Below, piece after piece: positions 18,646-27,494 of a DNA stretch of 64,000 bases. The DNA comes from Pseudomonadota bacterium (GTDB taxonomy: Bacteria > Pseudomonadota > Alphaproteobacteria > Rhodobacterales > Rhodobacteraceae). Each line of letters begins with the position of its first letter. Within the stretch, counting starts at the first letter, position 1. The notes under the pieces are model-generated. The model was given only the letters and a program-made list of their open reading frames with translations. It searched no databases and was not told the origin of the DNA. A program made the translations under genes and the position numbers. The stretch is taken from assembly GCA_020161655.1 (NCBI GenBank), contig JAIUPC010000019.1:186001-250000 (forward strand). Reading direction: 5' to 3'.

Positions 18646-19956
18646 TCACTTGATGTAGCCGGCCGAGGTCATCTCGTCGGTCACAAGGGTCTGGGCCGCT
18701 GCAAGCGCCTCATCCCCGGTCGACTGCCCGGCAAGTGCGGCCGAGAAAAGCTCGCCCACGCTGGTGCCAAGGCCCTGGAATTCCGGGATGGCGACGAACT
18801 GCACGCCGACATAGGGCACCGGCTTGACGGTCGGTGCGGTCGGGTCAGCCGAGTTGATGCTGTCGAGCGTCATCTTGGCGAAGGGCACCTTGGCATATTC
18901 CTCGTTCGAATAGAGCGAGGTGCGGGTACCCGGAGGAACGTTGGCCCAGCCTTCCTTCGAGGCGACGAGCGCGAGGTAGTCCTTGTTCGTCGCCCAGTCG
19001 ATGAAGGTCTTGGCGGCTTCCTGGTTCTTCGAGGAGGTCGGGATCGCGAGCGACCATGCCCAGAGCCAGTTGCCGCGCTTGCCAAGGCCGTTGTCCGGCG
19101 CAAGGGCGAAGCCCACCTTGTCGGCGACGGTCGAATCCTTGCCGGTCACGAAGGACGCCGCAACGGTGGCGTCGATCCACATGCCGCACTTGCCCTGGTT
19201 GAACAGCGTCAGGTTTTCGTTGAAGCCGTTGTTCGAGGCGCCGGGGGGCCCGTAGTTCGTCATCAGGTTGAGGTAGAAGTCGAGCGTCGCCTTCCACTCC
19301 GGCTGGTCGAACTGCGGCACCCAGTTCTCATCGAACCAGCGCGCACCGAAGGAGTTCGACATGGCGGTCAGGAAGGCCATGTTCTCGCCCCAGCCGGCCT
19401 TGCCGCGCAGGCAGACGCCATATTGTTCGGCGTCCTTGTTGGTCATCGCCGCGGCGGCCTTTTCGATGTCGGCCCAGGTCGGCGCGTCGGGCATGGTCAT
19501 CCCGGCGGCTTCCATCAGGTCCTTGCGGTACATGACCATCGAGCTTTCGCCGTAGAACGGCGCGGCCATCAGGTTGCCGTCAACGGTCAGGCCGCCACGG
19601 ATCGCCGGCAGGAGGTCGTCAACGTCATACTCGGCCGGGAGGTCGTTCAGCGACACGAGCCAGCCCTGCTTGCCCCAGATCGGAACCTCGTAGGTGCCGA
19701 TGGTCATCACGTCATATTGGCCGCCGCCGGTGGCGATGTCGGTCGTCACGTTCTGGCGCAGGACGTTCTCTTCCAGCGTGACCCACTCGACCTTGATGTC
19801 GGGGTGCTTGGTGTTGAAGTCGTCCATGAGGCCCTGCATGCGGACCATGTCGCCGTTGTTAACGGTGGCGACGGTGATGGTGGTTTGGGCCATCGCGCCC
19901 GATGCAAGGGCGCAAACAGCGGTGGCGCCCAGAAGCGCCCGCATCGTCAGTGTCAT
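18646..19956 (-). CDS. smoE: Polyol ABC transporter substrate-binding protein
   Basis: Periplasmic binding protein for sorbitol/mannitol-type polyols, first gene of the transporter operon. The ATG at 19956 follows GGGAGGAAATT and gives 436 residues with a Sec signal peptide ending ALASGAMA. The mature sequence QTTITVATVNNGDMVRMQGL fits solute-binding family 1, SmoE branch. The earlier in-frame start at 19989 would precede the ribosome binding site and is rejected. The upstream region holds a consensus -35 and two operator palindromes for the SorC-type regulator. High expression relative to the permeases is expected because of the downstream stem-loop. Confidence 0.92.
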   Translation of the reverse strand: MTLTMRALLGATAVCALASGAMAQTTITVATVNNGDMVRMQGLMDDFNTKHPDIKVEWVTLEENVLRQNVTTDIATGGGQYDVMTIGTYEVPIWGKQGWLVSLNDLPAEYDVDDLLPAIRGGLTVDGNLMAAPFYGESSMVMYRKDLMEAAGMTMPDAPTWADIEKAAAAMTNKDAEQYGVCLRGKAGWGENMAFLTAMSNSFGARWFDENWVPQFDQPEWKATLDFYLNLMTNYGPPGASNNGFNENLTLFNQGKCGMWIDATVAASFVTGKDSTVADKVGFALAPDNGLGKRGNWLWAWSLAIPTSSKNQEAAKTFIDWATNKDYLALVASKEGWANVPPGTRTSLYSNEEYAKVPFAKMTLDSINSADPTAPTVKPVPYVGVQFVAIPEFQGLGTSVGELFSAALAGQSTGDEALAAAQTLVTDEMTSAGYIK

Positions 19957-19972
19957 AATTTCCTCCCAGAAG

Positions 19973-20029
19973 AATGAGCAATTGCCCATTCAGTGCGCAT
20001 ATGCTCATATTACTGCGGCATTTTGTCAA
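19973..20029 (-). promoter_or_regulatory. smoE promoter with tandem SorC-type operators
   Basis: A perfect -35 hexamer TTGACA lies at 20024-20029 (minus strand). Downstream are two related palindromes: AATGAGCAATTGCCCATT (19973-19990, 16 of 18 positions symmetric) and TGCGCATATGCTCA (19994-20007). Their centres are 19 bp apart. Both match TGAGCA-WW-TGCTCA, so they look like two copies of one operator overlapping the -10 region and transcript start. The SorC-type regulator is encoded next door. Confidence 0.65.
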
Positions 20030-20081
20030 CCGGAAAAATTTGTCATTTCAAAGAAGAAATTACCCCGCGGAGGCCGGCCGC

Positions 20082-21038
20082 TCAGCCCAGAAGCAGCGCC
20101 GCCGCCGTCGCCTCATCGGTCACGAGACCGTTGATGAGTCGCCCCTTCAGCGCCGCGCGGATCGCTGCCACCTTGCTCGCCCCGGCAGCAACGGCGATGA
20201 CCGGCGTCGCCCGCCCCGGCTCGATCCTGACCCCGCCCAGCCGGGCCGTCAGCGGCGTGTCGATATAGGCGCCATCGGCATTGAAGACGCAGCCGACGAT
20301 TTCGCCCGCAGCACCACGCGCCTGGATGCCCGCAAGCTGGTCGCGGGTGACGAACCCGTCCTTGTAGAGCGGCGCGTCATCGCCCATCTGGCCGACGCCG
20401 ACGAACATGACATCGGCATTCCGCGCCAGCCTGACGACCGACTGGATCGGGCCGAGAGCATGGAACATCTCCCGCTCCTCGGCGGTTTCCGACAGGACCG
20501 GCACTGGCATGGGATAGTGCTGGACATGCAGCTTGTCGGCGATCCTGAGGATGACATCGTAGAACGAGGCCGATCCGTCCGGGGCGATATTGCCGATGAG
20601 CGAGACGACCTTGTGGCGGTCGGTCGGCACCGGCGACAGTTCCGCCACCATCGCCGACAGGGACCGCCCGGTACCGAAGGCGATGACCTGCGGTTCTGCC
20701 CGCGCGAGATAGGTCTCCAAGAGTTCCGCCGCGACCGAGGCCGTGGCCCGCGCACTGTCGCCGCCGGGACCAAGCGACGGCGCCACCCGCACCTCGTTCA
20801 ACCCGTAGCGCCGTTTCAGCGCGGCCTCGGCGCCAAGGCAGGCGCCGATCTTGTGTTCCAGCCGGACATGGATCAGTCCCTCGGCCATCGCCCGGCTGAC
20901 CAGCCGCTGCGCCCTCTGGCGGGAGACGCCAAGCGCGGTGGCGATCTGGTCCTGGGTCATGCCGCCGACGTAATACATCCACCCGGCCCGGGCGGCGTCG
21001 TCGTGCTTTGAGGTTTCCCGGTCGATCAGGTTCATCAT
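20082..21038 (-). CDS. SorC/DeoR-type sugar-binding transcriptional regulator
   Basis: Likely regulator of the adjacent smo-mtlK polyol operon (SmoC-like). The helix-turn-helix covers about residues 27-48 (MTQDQIATALGVSRQRAQRLV), followed by a 250-residue sugar-phosphate-binding domain related to NagB-type isomerases, as in SorC, DeoR and CggR regulators. Length 318 is normal. Its ATG overlaps the HAD phosphatase stop in an ATGA, so the two are translationally coupled. It lies between the inositol genes and smoE on one strand. The effector is expected to be a phosphorylated sugar or polyol. Confidence 0.9.
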   Translation of the reverse strand: MMNLIDRETSKHDDAARAGWMYYVGGMTQDQIATALGVSRQRAQRLVSRAMAEGLIHVRLEHKIGACLGAEAALKRRYGLNEVRVAPSLGPGGDSARATASVAAELLETYLARAEPQVIAFGTGRSLSAMVAELSPVPTDRHKVVSLIGNIAPDGSASFYDVILRIADKLHVQHYPMPVPVLSETAEEREMFHALGPIQSVVRLARNADVMFVGVGQMGDDAPLYKDGFVTRDQLAGIQARGAAGEIVGCVFNADGAYIDTPLTARLGGVRIEPGRATPVIAVAAGASKVAAIRAALKGRLINGLVTDEATAAALLLG

Positions 21039-21703
21039 GCGCTCCGCAAGTGCGGCGCAATCTGGAAGAATTGCGCGAAGGAATCAAATGCCGCAGCAGC
21101 GCGGGCGTCCTCGGGCGGGGTCAGATCGCCGCCCCGAAGATGGCTTCCGCCGGTGAAACGATAGACTTCCATTCCGGCGGCGAGGCCGGCGCGGATGCCG
21201 TTCAGACTGTCCTCGATAACAAGACAATTCTCTGGGCTGACGCCCATTTGCTGCGCCGCAAGCAAGAAGAGGTCCGGCGCGGGCTTGCCGCGCTCCACCA
21301 TCGAGGCGGTGAAGAGCGGCGTGTCGTCAAGGCGCGGCAGGTCGACGATCTCAAGCGAACGCCGCGCCCGGCGCGGGCTTGACGATGTGGCGATGCAATA
21401 GGGTACGCCAAGCGTCACCAGCAGGTCCGAGACGCCGGGCATGATCGTCAGCCGCTCTTCGAAGGCCTGCATCAGGCGGGCGCGGTACTGCTCCTCGAAC
21501 TCCGGCGGCAGGTCGAGGCCGAACTCCTGACGGATCTGGCGCATCACCGTCGGATAGCTGCGGCCAAGGAAATTCCGCGCGACATAGTCGAGGTCGATGC
21601 CGACACCGAGGGCCGACAACTCATCAATCAGCATCTGGGCGCTGATGATCTCGCTGTCGATCAGCACGCCGTCGCAATCGAAAATCACAAGATCGGTCGC
21701 CAT
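21035..21703 (-). CDS. HAD-family sugar-phosphate phosphatase
   Basis: A 222-residue haloacid dehalogenase-type hydrolase of the beta-phosphoglucomutase-like subgroup. Motif I is DCDGVLIDSE (about residues 8-17, with nucleophile Asp8 and acid/base Asp10), motif II is in IATSSS, and the Lys/acidic motifs III-IV appear in ERGKPAPDLFLLAA and CLVIEDSLNGIRAG. The start at ATG 21703 is chosen because motif I should be close to the N-terminus; the frame remains open upstream into the iolB region. It overlaps the SorC-type gene, suggesting that it modifies the regulator's sugar-phosphate effector or removes a dead-end sugar phosphate. Substrate unknown. Confidence 0.87.
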   Translation of the reverse strand: MATDLVIFDCDGVLIDSEIISAQMLIDELSALGVGIDLDYVARNFLGRSYPTVMRQIRQEFGLDLPPEFEEQYRARLMQAFEERLTIMPGVSDLLVTLGVPYCIATSSSPRRARRSLEIVDLPRLDDTPLFTASMVERGKPAPDLFLLAAQQMGVSPENCLVIEDSLNGIRAGLAAGMEVYRFTGGSHLRGGDLTPPEDARAAAAFDSFAQFFQIAPHLRSA

Positions 21704-21758
21704 CGTCCCCCTCGTCTCACACGCGCGAGTATAGGCCGGCGCGCGGCGGGGGGAAGCG

Positions 21759-22571
21759 TCAGCCCTGCATGTCGCGCTGGTAGATCCAGTCATGGTCGGG
21801 ATCGTTCTGGAAGCGCCAGTTGCGGCGCGGGCCGGCCATGACGTTGAGGTAGTAAAGCTCGTACCCATAGGGCGCGCCGCAGGGGTGATGGCCTTTCGGC
21901 ACAAGGACGACTTCGTGGTTCTTCACCGCGATCGTCTCATCAAGGCTGCCATCCTCGGTATAGACCCGCTGAAGCCCGAAGCCCTGGGGCGGGTTCAGGC
22001 GATGGTAGTAGCTTTCCTCCAGATAGGTCATCCGGGGGAAGTCATCCTCGTCATGGCGATGGCTCGGGTAGGACGACCAGTTGCCCTGCGGGGTGAAGAC
22101 CTCTGTCACCAGAAGGCTGTCGGCCGCGTCCCGCGCCTCCATGGCGATGTTGTTGACGAAGCGGGTATTGGCGCCGGTGCCGCGCTGCGTGAGTTCGATC
22201 CCCTCGGGGCCAAGCTTCTGCGCCTTGTGGTTGCCCTTCCCCGGCGCGGCGCAGACCGCGAGCGTGCAATCGGTCGTGGCGACGGCTTGCCAGTCGCTGT
22301 CGTTCGGCACGTAAAGGCAATGCGGCGGGGTCTTTTCGAAGACATCCATCCTTTCGCCCATCTCGCCGAAATCCACCCCCCCGGCGGAGAGCTTCGCCTT
22401 GCCCTCGACGAGGACAAGGATCACCTCGCGGTCGCCCGTCGCCTCGGCCGCCGTCTCGCCGGGTTTCAGCCGATAGAGGCCAAAGCCCACATAGCCCCAG
22501 CCGGCGCTTTCCGGTGTCACATCATGGACCTTGCCGGTCGTGCCGGCTGGTTTCACCAGAAGCTTGCTCAT
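21759..22571 (-). CDS. iolB: 5-deoxy-glucuronate isomerase
   Basis: Converts 5-deoxy-D-glucuronate to 2-deoxy-5-keto-D-gluconate, the fourth step of myo-inositol degradation. The 270-residue length and the double cupin layout fit IolB. The metal-site region reads SYPSHRHDEDD (about 166-176), followed by LEESYYHRL and later GHHPCGAPYGYELYYLNVMAG, a family hallmark. The start lies 4 bp after the stop of the small membrane protein gene, and the operon continues from iolE. All conserved histidines expected for the metal site appear intact. Confidence 0.94.
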   Translation of the reverse strand: MSKLLVKPAGTTGKVHDVTPESAGWGYVGFGLYRLKPGETAAEATGDREVILVLVEGKAKLSAGGVDFGEMGERMDVFEKTPPHCLYVPNDSDWQAVATTDCTLAVCAAPGKGNHKAQKLGPEGIELTQRGTGANTRFVNNIAMEARDAADSLLVTEVFTPQGNWSSYPSHRHDEDDFPRMTYLEESYYHRLNPPQGFGLQRVYTEDGSLDETIAVKNHEVVLVPKGHHPCGAPYGYELYYLNVMAGPRRNWRFQNDPDHDWIYQRDMQG

Positions 22572-22574
22572 CCC

Positions 22575-22787
22575 TCAGTCCTTGCTGTCACCGGGCGGCG
22601 CTTCGCCCTTGTCGGTCACGAAGACCCAAAGCGCGTAAAGCCCCGCCGCCGCGAAAAGCATCGCCCAGCCGGGCGAGCCGACGACAAGCTCCACCACCGC
22701 CCAGACCAGCGGCAGTGCCACGACCGCCACCCGGACCCAGACCGGCCGGAAGAACGGATGCGCCGGATCGAGGAACTTTCCCCTCAT
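22575..22787 (-). CDS. Small two-helix membrane protein in the iol operon
   Basis: A 70-residue protein with two predicted transmembrane helices (about 18-36 and 39-57) and a polar C-terminal tail ending GEAPPGDSKD. The N-terminal pattern DPAHPFFRPVWVR recalls short DUF3329-like proteins of alphaproteobacteria, though I cannot confirm this. It is placed between iolE and iolB with a 4-bp gap to iolB, so it is expressed with inositol genes. No function is known; its small size excludes a transporter on its own. Confidence 0.72.
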   Translation of the reverse strand: MRGKFLDPAHPFFRPVWVRVAVVALPLVWAVVELVVGSPGWAMLFAAAGLYALWVFVTDKGEAPPGDSKD

Positions 22788-22840
22788 CCCTGGCCCCCGG
22801 TCGAAGCTGTTGTCTCTGCCATTCTGACCCCCGAAGAACC

Positions 22841-23752
22841 TCAGCCGTGCGCGTCGATCTTCAGGCCCGAGGCACGGCAGATGTCCACGATATGGTCATA
22901 GCCGAGCTTTGAATAGTCATAAGGCGTAGCCTTGGCCGGGTCCTGTTCCGCCTCGACGACGATCCAGCCCTCGTAGCCCATCTTCGCCAGTTCATCGGTC
23001 ACGGCGGCGAAGTCGATGGAGCCTTCAATGTCGCCCGGAACGGTGAACGCGCCCGCGATAACACCGTCAAGGAAGCTCTTGTTTTCGGCGCGGATTTTCC
23101 TGGTGACGTCTTCGCGCACATCCTTGAAGTGGACATGTTTCACCCGGTCGCCCCAACGGCGGAGCGTGTCAAGCACATCGGCACCGCCGAACTTCAGATG
23201 CCCGGTGTCGAAGAGGAGCGTGACCTCGGGGGTCGAGCCTTCCATCAGCGCATCCACATCCTCCTGATCCTCGATCATCGAGCCCATGTGGTGGTGATAG
23301 GCCAGCAGCATCCCCTCGCCCGCCATCCACTTCGCAAGCTCGCTGAGCTTCGCCGCGTAAGCCTTCACTTCCGAACGGGTAAGTTTTGGCCGATTGTTGA
23401 CCGGCGTGGCGATGTCGCCCTGCACGGTGTTGGAGCATTCGGCATAGACGAGGCAGGGCGATTTCAGCGCCACGAATTGCTCGACCTGCTGGCGGACGGC
23501 CTCGATCTCTTCCTTCACCGAGTTCTTCATCAGGTTGCCGGAACACCAACCACCGCAAAGCGCGATGTCATACTTGTTGAGGTAAGCCTTCAGCCCCTCG
23601 GTGTCCAGCGGCATCCGGCGGCCGCGCTCGACACCGGTATAGCCGATCTCGCGCGCTTCCTTCAGCGCCTGTTCCATCGTGTAGGCCGCGGTCAGGTCCG
23701 GCAGGTCGTCGTTCTGCCAGGCAATCGGGGAAATGCCGATCTTAACGCTCAT
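22841..23752 (-). CDS. iolE: Myo-inosose-2 dehydratase
   Basis: Dehydrates 2-keto-myo-inositol (scyllo-inosose) to 3D-(3,5/4)-trihydroxycyclohexane-1,2-dione, the second step of inositol catabolism. The 303-residue sequence is an AP-endonuclease-type TIM barrel beginning KIGISPIAWQNDD, a signature of IolE. Metal ligand candidates are in LAYHHHMGSMIE, LLFDTGHLKFGG and VKHVHFKDV. It starts one base after the iolD stop and is followed by the small membrane protein gene. Length is usual for the family. Confidence 0.95.
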   Translation of the reverse strand: MSVKIGISPIAWQNDDLPDLTAAYTMEQALKEAREIGYTGVERGRRMPLDTEGLKAYLNKYDIALCGGWCSGNLMKNSVKEEIEAVRQQVEQFVALKSPCLVYAECSNTVQGDIATPVNNRPKLTRSEVKAYAAKLSELAKWMAGEGMLLAYHHHMGSMIEDQEDVDALMEGSTPEVTLLFDTGHLKFGGADVLDTLRRWGDRVKHVHFKDVREDVTRKIRAENKSFLDGVIAGAFTVPGDIEGSIDFAAVTDELAKMGYEGWIVVEAEQDPAKATPYDYSKLGYDHIVDICRASGLKIDAHG

Positions 23753-23753
23753 T

Positions 23754-25580
23754 TCATGCTCTCTCTTTCACAGCCTTTTCATAGGCTTGCCGTGCTTTTC
23801 TAACTTGTTCCCGGTCCGAGACCTCGGGCACCGCCACGTCCCACCAGTGACCGGCCTTGCCGAAGCCCGGCCCGTTGGTCGGATCGGTGTCGATGACGAT
23901 CACGCTCGGGATGTGGCGCCCGCGCGCCGCGGCGATCTGCGCCTCAAGATCGGCGATGCCCGTGGCCTTGACCGCATGGGCGCCCATCGAGGCGGCATGG
24001 CCGACATAGTCGATCTCAGGCTGATCCTCGACGGCGCTGTCGATATAGAGGTTGTTGAAGCCCGCACTCCCGGTGCCGCGCTGCAAGCGGTTGATGCAGC
24101 CGTATCCCCGGTTGTCGGTCAGGACGACGGTGAAGGGCACCCGGCGCATCACCGCCGTTGCAAGCTCCGAATTCGCCATCATGTAGCTGCCGTCGCCGAC
24201 AAAGCAGATGACCTCGCGGTCGGGGGCGGCGAGCTTCACGCCCATCGCGCCGGCGATCTCATAGCCCATGCAGGAAAAGCCGTATTCCATATGGTAGCCG
24301 CGCTCAGACGCCTGCCAGAGCAGCTTCAGCGCCCCCGGCATGGTCCCCGCCGCGCACATGGCGATGGCGTCCTTGCCGGTCGCGCGCTGCACCGCGCCGA
24401 TGACCTGCGCATCCGTGGGGAGCGCATTGCCGTCCTTAGGTGCCGCGCAATGGGCATCGACGGCGGCGAGCCAGTCGGCGCGGGCCCTGGCATCGACAAC
24501 GCCCTTGTAGCTGCCGATGGCCGCCGTCAGCTTCTCCAGCGCCGCTTTCGCGTCGGCGACAAGGCTCACCGCCCCATGCTTACCGGCGTCATAGGGCTGG
24601 ACGTTGACCGAGACGAGCCTGACCCCCGGCGCCTTGAAAAGCGACCACGAGCCGGTCGTAAAATCCTGAAACCGTGTTCCGACGCCGATCACCAGATCGG
24701 CGACCTCAGCCGCCGCATTGGCGGCTGCGGAGCCGTCGACGCCGCTCGCGCCGAGGTTCATCGGATGCGCCTGCGCCACGGCGGATTTCCCTGCCTGCGT
24801 CTCGATGATCGGAATGTTGAAGCGGGTGGCGAAGTCGCCAAGCGCCACTTCGGCGCCGGAATAGATCACCCCGCCGCCCGCCACGATCACCGGGCGCTTG
24901 GCGGCGCGGATCAGACCCGCCACATCCTCGACCTCGCGCATGTCCGGTTCCGGGCGGCGGATGCGCCAGACCTTCGGCGCGAAGAACGCCTCCGGCCAGT
25001 CATAGGCCTCGGCCTGCACGTCCTGACAGAAGGAGAGCGTTACGGGTCCTGAGTTCGCCGGATCGGTCATCATGGCGAAGGCGCGCGGCAGCGCCGTCAG
25101 AAGCTGTTCGGCCCGCATGATCCGGTCGAAATAGCGGCTGACCGGGCGGAAGCAGTCATTGGCGCTGACGGTGCCATCATCGAAATCCTCGATCTGTTGC
25201 AGGACCGGGTCCGGCGCGCGGTTGGCGAAGACATCGCCGGGGATCAGAAGGATCGGCAGCCGGTTCACATGTGCCAGCGCCGCCGCCGTCACCATGTTCG
25301 TGGCCCCTGGCCCGATCGAGGAGGTGACGGCCATCGCGCGCCTGCGCGACAACTGCTTCGTATAGGCTATGGCGGTATGGGCCATGGTCTGTTCGTTCTG
25401 GCCGCGCCAGGTCGGGAAGTCATCCTTCGCCGCATGAAGCGCCTCGCCAAGGCCCGCCACATTGCCATGGCCGAAGATCGCCCAGCAACCGGCGATGAAA
25501 CGCGTCCCATCCTCGTTCATCTGCGCCGAAAGATAGCGCACCATCGCCTGCGAGGCGGTTAACCTTATCGTCTTCGTCAT
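23754..25580 (-). CDS. iolD: 3D-(3,5/4)-trihydroxycyclohexane-1,2-dione acylhydrolase
   Basis: Thiamine-diphosphate enzyme that opens the inositol-derived ring to 5-deoxy-D-glucuronate. From ATG 25580 it has 608 residues, as expected; the frame is open upstream into iolC, but that part is not IolD-like. The N-terminal Pyr domain contains IAGCWAIFGHGNVAGLGEAL with the cofactor-activating Glu, and the C-terminal PP domain has the ThDP motif GDGSYMMANSELATAVMRR with NRGYGCIN further on. It starts five bases after the iolC stop and ends one base before iolE, so these genes form one transcript. Confidence 0.95.
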   Translation of the reverse strand: MTKTIRLTASQAMVRYLSAQMNEDGTRFIAGCWAIFGHGNVAGLGEALHAAKDDFPTWRGQNEQTMAHTAIAYTKQLSRRRAMAVTSSIGPGATNMVTAAALAHVNRLPILLIPGDVFANRAPDPVLQQIEDFDDGTVSANDCFRPVSRYFDRIMRAEQLLTALPRAFAMMTDPANSGPVTLSFCQDVQAEAYDWPEAFFAPKVWRIRRPEPDMREVEDVAGLIRAAKRPVIVAGGGVIYSGAEVALGDFATRFNIPIIETQAGKSAVAQAHPMNLGASGVDGSAAANAAAEVADLVIGVGTRFQDFTTGSWSLFKAPGVRLVSVNVQPYDAGKHGAVSLVADAKAALEKLTAAIGSYKGVVDARARADWLAAVDAHCAAPKDGNALPTDAQVIGAVQRATGKDAIAMCAAGTMPGALKLLWQASERGYHMEYGFSCMGYEIAGAMGVKLAAPDREVICFVGDGSYMMANSELATAVMRRVPFTVVLTDNRGYGCINRLQRGTGSAGFNNLYIDSAVEDQPEIDYVGHAASMGAHAVKATGIADLEAQIAAARGRHIPSVIVIDTDPTNGPGFGKAGHWWDVAVPEVSDREQVRKARQAYEKAVKERA

Positions 25581-25584
25581 CGGA

Positions 25585-27489
25585 TCATCCTTTCGCGGCA
25601 GACCGCGCCTTGTCCCAGACCTTGCAGAGCCGGTCGAAATTGCCAGCCATCTCGGCGACAGCCTCGGCATCGGTCATTTCGCCCGCCATCCATTTCTGCG
25701 CCGGCCCGGCGAAGATCGTGCGGCCAACGGCAAAGCCCTTGACTAAGGGATGCCGCGCCGCCTCGGCGAAGCTTTCCGCCAGTTCCGCCTCACCCGAACC
25801 CAGCCCCAGCACGACGATGCCGCGCGTATAGGGATCACGCGAAGTGATGGCGTCCGAGGCGGCCTTCCAGGCGGCCTCGGTCTTCATTGGCTCCAACTTC
25901 CACCAGTCGGGGTAGATGCCGATGTCATAGAAGCGGGTGATGATATTAGCGGTGGTCTGGTCCGTTACCGGCGCGACCTTCGAGGGGATCACCTCCAGCA
26001 GGAACTCCAGCCGGTTGCGGCGGCAGGCGTTGAAAAGCCGCGTCACCACGGCTTCCTGTTCGGCCTTCATCTCTGCCGTGTCGTCGGGGTGGTAGAAGCA
26101 GAGGACCTTGACGACATGATCGAGCGGCCATTCGTCCAAACCGCCGAAGTCCGGCCCGATCTCCGGTTCCAGCGTCAGGGGCCGGGAGCCCGGCCATTCG
26201 ACGGGCCGGCCGATCCAGAGGCCACGGCCAGCGGCGGCATAGAGCGCGTCGCGCCCGAGGCGGCTGTCGCAGAGAAGACCGTAGCCGGGCTTGCCATCCG
26301 CGACACTTGCCGCAGCTTCAAGGCAGAGCTCCTTGAATTTGCCGATCTTTTTCGGATCGGCGCCGGGAATGTCCTCCAACTGCATCCGGTGGTCGAAGGC
26401 GAAGACCCGCATCGTCGACCAGTCGCCCTTGCGGTTGGTGGCCCAATGGACCTGCTCAAGCTCGCGGTCCTTGCGAAGCGCCTTTTCCTCCACGCCGCGC
26501 TTGAGGAAGAACTGCAACTCCTCCCAGCTCGGGTAGGCAGGGGTGCAGCCGTGGCGCGAAACGGCGAAGGCGCCGCAGGCGTTGGCGTACATGAGCGCCG
26601 TCGGCCAGTCCTGCCCGGTCAGCCAGCCTTTCAGAAGGCCCGCGAAGAACCCGTCGCCCGCGCCGAGGACGTTGAAGACCTCGATCGGGAAGCCGGGGCC
26701 GCTCTCGCCATCATCCAGACTATCGGGAACCGCGCCGGTGAAGGCCACCGCCCCCATCGGGCCGCGCTTGCAGACGAGCGTCGCCTTTGACACGGCACGG
26801 ACCGCCCGCAAGGCCGCGATGGTGTCGGTGGTGCCGCCGGCGATGTGGAACTCTTCTTCCGTGCCGACGATCAGGTCGAAGTAGTGCAGATGCGCCTGCA
26901 GCTTCGCCGTGACCTTGGCGCTTTCCACGAAGCGGCTTTCGCCCGCGCCATGCCCCGCCACGCCCCAGAGGTTTGGCCGGTAGTCGATGTCGAGCGCGGT
27001 CTGAAGCCCATGCTTGCGCGCGAGCTTCAGCGCCTTCAGGGTCGCGGCCTCAACCCTCGGGTGGCTCAGATGCGTGCCCGTGGCAACGACCGCGCGGGAC
27101 GAGGCGATGAACGCCTCGTCGATATCGCTTTCGTCAAGCGCCATGTCGGCACAGTTTTCCCGGTAGAAGATCAGCGGGAACTGGTGCTGGTCGCGGATGC
27201 CGAGCAGCACCAGCGCCGTCAGACGCTCCGGGTCGGTCTTGACGCCCTCGACATTCACCCCCTCGCGGGCCAGCTCCTCGCGGATGAAGCGGCCCATATG
27301 CTCATCGCCGACACGGGTGATGAGCGCGGATTTGAGGCCAAGCCGGGCGGCGCCGGCGGCGATATTGGTGGGCGATCCGCCGATGTATTTGCGGAAGGAC
27401 CCCATATCCTCAAGCCGGCCGCCGACCTGCGCGCCGTAAAGATCGACCGAAGACCGGCCGATGGTGATGACGTCGAGAGCCTTTGTCAT
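25585..27489 (-). CDS. iolC: Bifunctional 5-dehydro-2-deoxygluconokinase / DUF2090 aldolase-like protein
   Basis: The first 325 or so residues are a PfkB/ribokinase-type kinase: it starts DVITIGRSSVDLYG, contains GGSPTNIAAGAARLG, and has the catalytic-Asp motif VLGAGDGFFAGLLKGWL at about 270-285. This half phosphorylates 2-deoxy-5-keto-D-gluconate. The remaining 300 residues (from about MRVFAFDHRMQLED) are the DUF2090 domain, related to class I fructose-bisphosphate aldolases and thought to cleave the product to dihydroxyacetone phosphate and malonic semialdehyde. The fusion explains the absence of a separate iolJ. A malonic semialdehyde dehydrogenase (iolA) is not in the window. It starts 6 bp after iolG's stop. 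Confidence 0.95.
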   Translation of the reverse strand: MTKALDVITIGRSSVDLYGAQVGGRLEDMGSFRKYIGGSPTNIAAGAARLGLKSALITRVGDEHMGRFIREELAREGVNVEGVKTDPERLTALVLLGIRDQHQFPLIFYRENCADMALDESDIDEAFIASSRAVVATGTHLSHPRVEAATLKALKLARKHGLQTALDIDYRPNLWGVAGHGAGESRFVESAKVTAKLQAHLHYFDLIVGTEEEFHIAGGTTDTIAALRAVRAVSKATLVCKRGPMGAVAFTGAVPDSLDDGESGPGFPIEVFNVLGAGDGFFAGLLKGWLTGQDWPTALMYANACGAFAVSRHGCTPAYPSWEELQFFLKRGVEEKALRKDRELEQVHWATNRKGDWSTMRVFAFDHRMQLEDIPGADPKKIGKFKELCLEAAASVADGKPGYGLLCDSRLGRDALYAAAGRGLWIGRPVEWPGSRPLTLEPEIGPDFGGLDEWPLDHVVKVLCFYHPDDTAEMKAEQEAVVTRLFNACRRNRLEFLLEVIPSKVAPVTDQTTANIITRFYDIGIYPDWWKLEPMKTEAAWKAASDAITSRDPYTRGIVVLGLGSGEAELAESFAEAARHPLVKGFAVGRTIFAGPAQKWMAGEMTDAEAVAEMAGNFDRLCKVWDKARSAAKG

Positions 27490-27494
27490 GCGCG

